A program made the position numbers and the translations under genes. The notes under the pieces are model-generated. The model made no database searches and had not been told where the DNA came from. It saw nothing but the letters and a program-made list of their open reading frames with translations. A stretch of DNA of 64,000 bases from JAIPEI01 sp964443135 (GTDB lineage Bacteria > Desulfobacterota > DSM-4660 > Desulfatiglandales > HGW-15): contig CAYUBQ010000012.1 in assembly GCA_964443135.1 (NCBI GenBank), positions 18,977 through 82,976 of the forward strand. The letters run 5' to 3'. Shown here piece after piece: positions 60,392 to 64,000 of the stretch. Every line of letters begins with the position of its first letter. The stretch's first letter is position 1.

Positions 60392-62155
60392 ATGGCATAC
60401 AATGCGGTGGAGATGAAAGACTGGCAGATTTCCGAGGCTGCCGAGGCGAACATGCCGAGCCATGCGGAGTGGCGGGAAAAGCTGGGACTCAGCAAGGAGG
60501 AGTACCAGGAGTACGGCCGGCTCTCGAAGCTCGACTTCCTGAAGATCATGGACCGTCTCGGGGACAAGCCGGACGGCAAGTACATCGAGGTGACCGCCAT
60601 CACCCCGACCCCGCTCGGCGAGGGCAAGAGCACCACCTCGGTGGGCCTGATGGAAGGCATGGGCAAGCTCGGCCTGAACGTGGGCGGCGCCCTTCGTCAG
60701 CCCTCCGGCGGCCCCACCATGAACATCAAGGGCACGGCGGCCGGCGGCGGAAACGCCCTCCTGATCCCCATGACCGAGTTCTCCATGGGCCTGACGGGCG
60801 ACATCAACGACATCATGAACGCCCACAACCTCGCCATGGTGGCCCTGAGCGCCCGCATGCAGCACGAGCGGAACTACACCGACGAGCAGCTGGACCGGCT
60901 CACCAAGATGCGCCGGCTGGACATCGACCCCACCCGCGTGGAGTTCGGCTGGATCATCGACTTCTGCGCCCAGGCCCTCCGGAACATCATCATCGGCCTC
61001 GGCGGCCGCTTCGACGGCTACACCATGCAGAGCAAGTTCGGCATCGCCGTCTCCTCCGAGCTGATGGCCATCCTCTCCATCGTCCGGGACCTCCCCGACC
61101 TGCGCGCCAAGATGGACGAGATCACCCTGGCCTTCGACAAGACCGGCAAGCCGGTCAAGACGAAGGACCTCGAGGTGGGCGGCGCCATGACGGCCTGGAT
61201 GCGGAACACCATCAACCCCACGCTGATGTGCACGGCCGAGTACCAGCCCTGCATGGTGCACGCCGGCCCCTTCGCCAACATCGCGGTGGGCCAGTCCTCC
61301 ATCATCGCGGACCGCGTCGGCCTCAAGCTCTTCGACTACCACATCACGGAGAGCGGGTTCGGGGCGGACATCGGCTTCGAGAAGTTCTGGAACGTGAAGT
61401 GCCGCAACAGCGGTCTCAAGCCGCACGTCTCCGTGCTCACCTCCACCATCCGCGCCCTCAAGATGCACGGCGGCGGCCCCAAGGTCGTGGCCGGCCTGGC
61501 CCTGGACGAGGCCTACACCAAGGAGAACGTGGAACTGGTGGAGAAGGGCATCCCGAACATGGTCAAGCACATCGAGAACATCCGGAAGGCCGGGATCAAC
61601 CCGGTGGTCTGCATCAACGCCTTCCACACGGACACCAAGGACGAGATCGCCGCGGTCCGCAAGGCGGCCGAGGAGGCGGGCGCCCGCTGCGCCACCTCCA
61701 CGCACTGGGCCGACGGCGGCGACGGCGCCATCGAGTTCGCCGAGACCGTGAAGGAGGCCTGCGAGCAGCCCAACGAGTTCCAGTTCCTCTACCCGCTGGA
61801 GATGAAGCTGCGCGACCGCGTGGACAAGATCGCCAGAGAGGTGTACGGCGCGGACGGCGTCTCCTGGACCCCCGAGGCCGAGCAGAAGGCCAAGATGCTC
61901 GAGGAGGACTCCAGCTTCGACGACTTCTCCACCATGATGGTGAAGACGCACCTCAGCCTGACCCACGATCCCACGCTCAAGGGCGTGCCCAAGGGCTGGA
62001 CGCTCCCCATCCGGGACGTCCTCATCTACTCGGGCGCCAAGTTCCTCTGCCCCTGCGCCGGGACCATCAGCCTGATGCCCGGGACCAGCTCCAACCCGGC
62101 GTTCCGCCGCATCGACGTGGACACCACGACCGGCAAGGTGGAAGGGCTGTTCTAA
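60392..62155 (+). CDS. fhs: Formate--tetrahydrofolate ligase
   Basis: 587 residues from ATG 60392 (AAGGAGGG upstream). The nucleotide-binding loop is TPTPLGEGKSTTSVGLMEG. ALRQPSGGPTMNIKGTAAGG, THWADGGDGAIEFAE and MPGTSSNPAFRRIDVD are typical of the family. It makes 10-formyl-THF from formate, ATP and THF, the second step of the methyl branch of the Wood-Ljungdahl pathway, or supplies one-carbon units. Strong codon bias suggests high expression. It is monocistronic: a clear terminator follows. Confidence 0.97.
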   Translation: MAYNAVEMKDWQISEAAEANMPSHAEWREKLGLSKEEYQEYGRLSKLDFLKIMDRLGDKPDGKYIEVTAITPTPLGEGKSTTSVGLMEGMGKLGLNVGGALRQPSGGPTMNIKGTAAGGGNALLIPMTEFSMGLTGDINDIMNAHNLAMVALSARMQHERNYTDEQLDRLTKMRRLDIDPTRVEFGWIIDFCAQALRNIIIGLGGRFDGYTMQSKFGIAVSSELMAILSIVRDLPDLRAKMDEITLAFDKTGKPVKTKDLEVGGAMTAWMRNTINPTLMCTAEYQPCMVHAGPFANIAVGQSSIIADRVGLKLFDYHITESGFGADIGFEKFWNVKCRNSGLKPHVSVLTSTIRALKMHGGGPKVVAGLALDEAYTKENVELVEKGIPNMVKHIENIRKAGINPVVCINAFHTDTKDEIAAVRKAAEEAGARCATSTHWADGGDGAIEFAETVKEACEQPNEFQFLYPLEMKLRDRVDKIAREVYGADGVSWTPEAEQKAKMLEEDSSFDDFSTMMVKTHLSLTHDPTLKGVPKGWTLPIRDVLIYSGAKFLCPCAGTISLMPGTSSNPAFRRIDVDTTTGKVEGLF

Positions 62156-62201
62156 GACCGTGACGTTGCCGGCCCAACCCGGCCGGCCCAACCAGCAAAC
62201 G

Positions 62202-62239
62202 AGAAAGGCCCCGCGGCCGAGAGGCTGCGGGGCCTTTCT
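62202..62239 (+). terminator. Rho-independent terminator of fhs
   Basis: AGAAAGGCCCCGC (62202-62214) pairs perfectly with GCGGGGCCTTTCT (62227-62239) around a 12-nt loop, 46 nt after the fhs stop. The flanking A and T runs make it usable in both directions. Confidence 0.85.
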
Positions 62240-62246
62240 TGCAAAC

Positions 62247-62459
62247 AGGGGACGTTCTTGCATCATTCGATAACTTGACCTGCCGCGAGTAGGGGACGTA
62301 GTTGCATCATTCGATAACTTTCGCTTGCCCCATCGCTCCCTGTCCAGTGGACATGCCATCACCGGAGGATGAAAAACGCTGTGACCTCCAAGTTATCGAA
62401 TGATGCAGCTACGTCCCCTGCATCCCTCTAAGTTATCGAATTATGCAAGAACGTCCCCT
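62247..62459. repeat. Nested REP-like palindromic element
   Basis: Four copies of a 30-nt unit (AGGGGACGTNNTTGCATCAT followed by TCGATAACTT) form two nested inverted pairs. The outer pair is 62247-62276 with 62430-62459, and the inner pair is 62291-62320 with 62390-62419. Paired copies share the same variant bases (TTCTT outer; TAGTT or TAGCT inner), so the element is a folded palindrome. The GGGGAC edge resembles REP sequences mobilised by RAYT/Y1 transposases; no transposase gene is in the window. Confidence 0.85.
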
Positions 62460-62465
62460 ATTCGA

Positions 62466-63140
62466 CTATTCGATGCGGGTGAGGAGGAAGGAGCCGTCCG
62501 GGCGCTCCTCGAGCTGGAGCCCGAACATGTGGAGGGTCCGGGTCAGGGGGCGGCCGAGGACGAAGCCCAGCGCCTCCTCGGGCACGCCCAGGCCCTGGAC
62601 GGCCTGCACCCGGAAACGGTGGTCCTCCTGGATGAGCCGGATGAGCTTCTCCACGGCCGCCTGGCCTTCCCGTGCCATCTCCTTCACGGCCCGGTCCACC
62701 GCGAGGTAGCCGCAGACGGACTCGTGCTCCTCCATGAAGCCCAAGAGGTTCGGGTCGTCGATCAGATGGGATCGCTCGGCCCGGGGCCGCTCGTACACCT
62801 CCATGAAGGCCTTGGGGTTCCAGCACTCGAGCGCGGCGCACTGGGAGGGCCGCCGCTCGTAGATGGTACAGGCCTTTCCGGGATGGTCGTAGAAGGTGCA
62901 GGCCGTGGGGTGGGGAGGCACGTCCCGCTCCTTCACCTTGACCCGCTCGGTGCCCACCAGGGCCAGGCCGCCGCCGTGGACGTTGTCCCGGACCACCTCG
63001 CCCCTGCGGATGGTGTAGAGGGAGGCGATCGGGATCACGCCGTCGATCACCAGGGCGGCGTCCTCCACGTGGAGTGTGGGGCTGCCGCTCCGGCAGCAGA
63101 CGCCGCACCGGATGCAGTGGTCTCGGGGGGATGGGTCCAT
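62466..63140 (-). CDS. YkgJ-family cysteine-cluster protein
   Basis: 224 residues. CIRCGVCCRSGSP near the N-terminus, then CTFYDHPGKACTIYERRPSQ and CAALECW, give the cysteine pattern of the YkgJ/PF03692 family, which is thought to bind a metal or Fe-S cluster. The function is unknown. The C-terminal 100 residues are helical and variable. REP-like palindromes lie on both sides: the stop is 6 nt from one, and the start is 20 nt from the other. Confidence 0.85.
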   Translation of the reverse strand: MDPSPRDHCIRCGVCCRSGSPTLHVEDAALVIDGVIPIASLYTIRRGEVVRDNVHGGGLALVGTERVKVKERDVPPHPTACTFYDHPGKACTIYERRPSQCAALECWNPKAFMEVYERPRAERSHLIDDPNLLGFMEEHESVCGYLAVDRAVKEMAREGQAAVEKLIRLIQEDHRFRVQAVQGLGVPEEALGFVLGRPLTRTLHMFGLQLEERPDGSFLLTRIE

Positions 63141-63160
63141 GGGCGTGCTCTCGAAGAAAG

Positions 63161-63224
63161 AGGGGACGTTCTTGCATCATTCGATAACTTTCTGGAGTTA
63201 TCGAATTATGCAAGAACGTCCCCT
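63161..63224. repeat. REP-like hairpin (single pair)
   Basis: The same 30-nt unit as in 62247-62459 appears at 63161-63190, and its inverse at 63196-63224, separated by 5 nt. The unit has the TTCTT variant of the outer pair. The two arms form one long hairpin between the thiolase and YkgJ-type genes and could work as a terminator or RNA-stability element. Confidence 0.85.
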
Positions 63225-63240
63225 GTTTTTGGCCGACCTT

Positions 63241-64000
63241 TTAACCGACCTTGATGACCAGGGCGCCGCCCGTGTCGCCGGCGGCGCAGCCGGCCCAGAG
63301 CAGGTAGCCGCCGCCCTTCATGGCGACCTCTTCGATGCCCTCGATGATGTTCCGGCCGGCCGTGGGGCCCTGGGGGTGACCGTAGACCAGGCTCGAGCCG
63401 TAGTTGTTGAAGCTCAGGTCGTCGGTGCCCTTGGGGTCGATGCCGAGCTCCTTGGACATGTACAGGTCGTTCGCGATGAACGGGTTGTGGGTCTTGATGG
63501 CCTTGATGTCCGTGATCTTCAGGCCGGCCCGCTCGAGCGCCATGTTGGCGGCGGGTACCGGCGCCGCGGCCATGTAGCCGGCTTTTTCCCTGGAGAAGCC
63601 GTAGGAGACGATCTGGACGGGGATGGAAGGATCCTCGCTCAGCTCCCTGGCCTTCTCCTCGGTGCAGATCGTCACCAGGCAGTTGCCGTCCGCCGGGTGG
63701 GTCTGGGCGCCGAAGCTCAGGATGCCGCCGGGGATCACGGGCTTGAGCTTGGCCAGGCCCTCGGCCGTGCTGGGCATGATGCCCTCGTCGGCCTCCACAG
63801 TGACCGTCTTCTTCTTGCTCATCCGGATCTCGACGGGGAACATGTACCGCTTCTGGAACTCGCGGTCGTTCTCCAGGGCCATGACGTACTGGTTGTAGCG
63901 GTGGAGCGAGAGCTCGTCCGCCTCCTCCTTGGTGAACCCGCCCATCTTGGCCACGTTCTCCGCGGTCTCGATCATGCGCAGGCCCACGTTGGGGTCGGCG
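63241..64000 (-). CDS. Thiolase-family protein, C-terminal part (5' end outside window)
   Basis: About 253 codons are visible; the frame is open to the right edge. SSLVYGHPQGPTAGRNIIEG carries the conserved His of thiolases, and LLWAGCAAGDTGGALVIKV the second active-site Cys. THNPFIANDLYMSKELGI fits the usual substrate-binding region, with His in THNP. The motifs are atypical for a classic acetyl-CoA acetyltransferase, so a different acyl substrate (for example in anaerobic degradation) is likely. The nucleophilic Cys in the N-terminal half lies outside the window. Confidence 0.85.
   Translation of the reverse strand, partial: ADPNVGLRMIETAENVAKMGGFTKEEADELSLHRYNQYVMALENDREFQKRYMFPVEIRMSKKKTVTVEADEGIMPSTAEGLAKLKPVIPGGILSFGAQTHPADGNCLVTICTEEKARELSEDPSIPVQIVSYGFSREKAGYMAAAPVPAANMALERAGLKITDIKAIKTHNPFIANDLYMSKELGIDPKGTDDLSFNNYGSSLVYGHPQGPTAGRNIIEGIEEVAMKGGGYLLWAGCAAGDTGGALVIKVG

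Noticed and set aside
62247..63224. Repeats considered as a CRISPR array
   Set aside because: Units are inverted, unevenly spaced and lack a direct-repeat/spacer pattern; no cas genes are near.

Overview
The window is GC-rich (falling sharply in a few patches) and looks like part of the chromosome of an anaerobic, probably deltaproteobacterial (Desulfobacterota-type) Gram-negative bacterium. The grounds are an exosortase/PEP-CTERM-type exopolysaccharide (EPS) locus, formate--tetrahydrofolate ligase, an atypical thiolase, and a sigma54 plus NarL-type regulatory style. The species cannot be named from sequence alone.

Positions 1-51.5 kb: one uninterrupted minus-strand array of 43 protein genes and one tRNA-like gene, reading from the sigma54 activator at 51.5 kb down to a CapK-like gene cut by the left edge. 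Many neighbours overlap by 4 nt (ATGA, GTGA or TTGA), so much of it is translationally coupled. The promoter-proximal part is the conserved core: sigma54 activator, Wzz-type chain-length protein, CpsD-type tyrosine kinase, priming sugar transferase, EpsI, exosortase, MerR regulator, XrtA-type polysaccharide deacetylase, tRNA-like gene, FemAB-like protein, VanZ-like protein and two XrtA-type glycosyltransferases. The middle part (9-38 kb) holds six further glycosyltransferases, a Wzx flippase, an O-antigen-ligase-like protein, three asparagine-synthetase homologues (two without the glutaminase cysteine), three sulfotransferases (one of them just below 9 kb), two more deacetylases, two extended SDR sugar-nucleotide enzymes, a pyruvyl transferase, a TudS-like desulfidase, and an unusual cassette of two QueC-like PP-loop ATPases followed by a sugar-transfer ATP-grasp protein. 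The distal part (0-9 kb) encodes secreted proteins: a TIGR03790-type protein, a rhamnogalacturonan-lyase-like protein with an Fn3 domain, and a large secreted protein of unknown function. The predicted product is a sulfated, possibly pyruvylated and amide-decorated, Wzx/Wzy-type EPS linked to a protein-sorting system. No PEP-CTERM substrate and no outer-membrane export porin are visible here.

Positions 52-64 kb: plus-strand CAAX-protease-like gene (XrtA-associated type) divergent from the EPS array; a NarL-type histidine kinase/response regulator pair behind a consensus sigma70 promoter; a single-domain receiver; a secreted von Willebrand A protein with near-identical 85-residue tandem repeats; proC (minus); fhs (plus) with a clear terminator; a YkgJ-type cysteine-cluster gene boxed in by REP-like palindromes; and the 3' part of a thiolase gene.

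The most interesting points are the tRNA-like gene directly upstream of the FemAB-like gene (FemAB enzymes use aminoacyl-tRNA), the tandem PP-loop/ATP-grasp cassette, and the amidotransferases that lack the glutaminase nucleophile.
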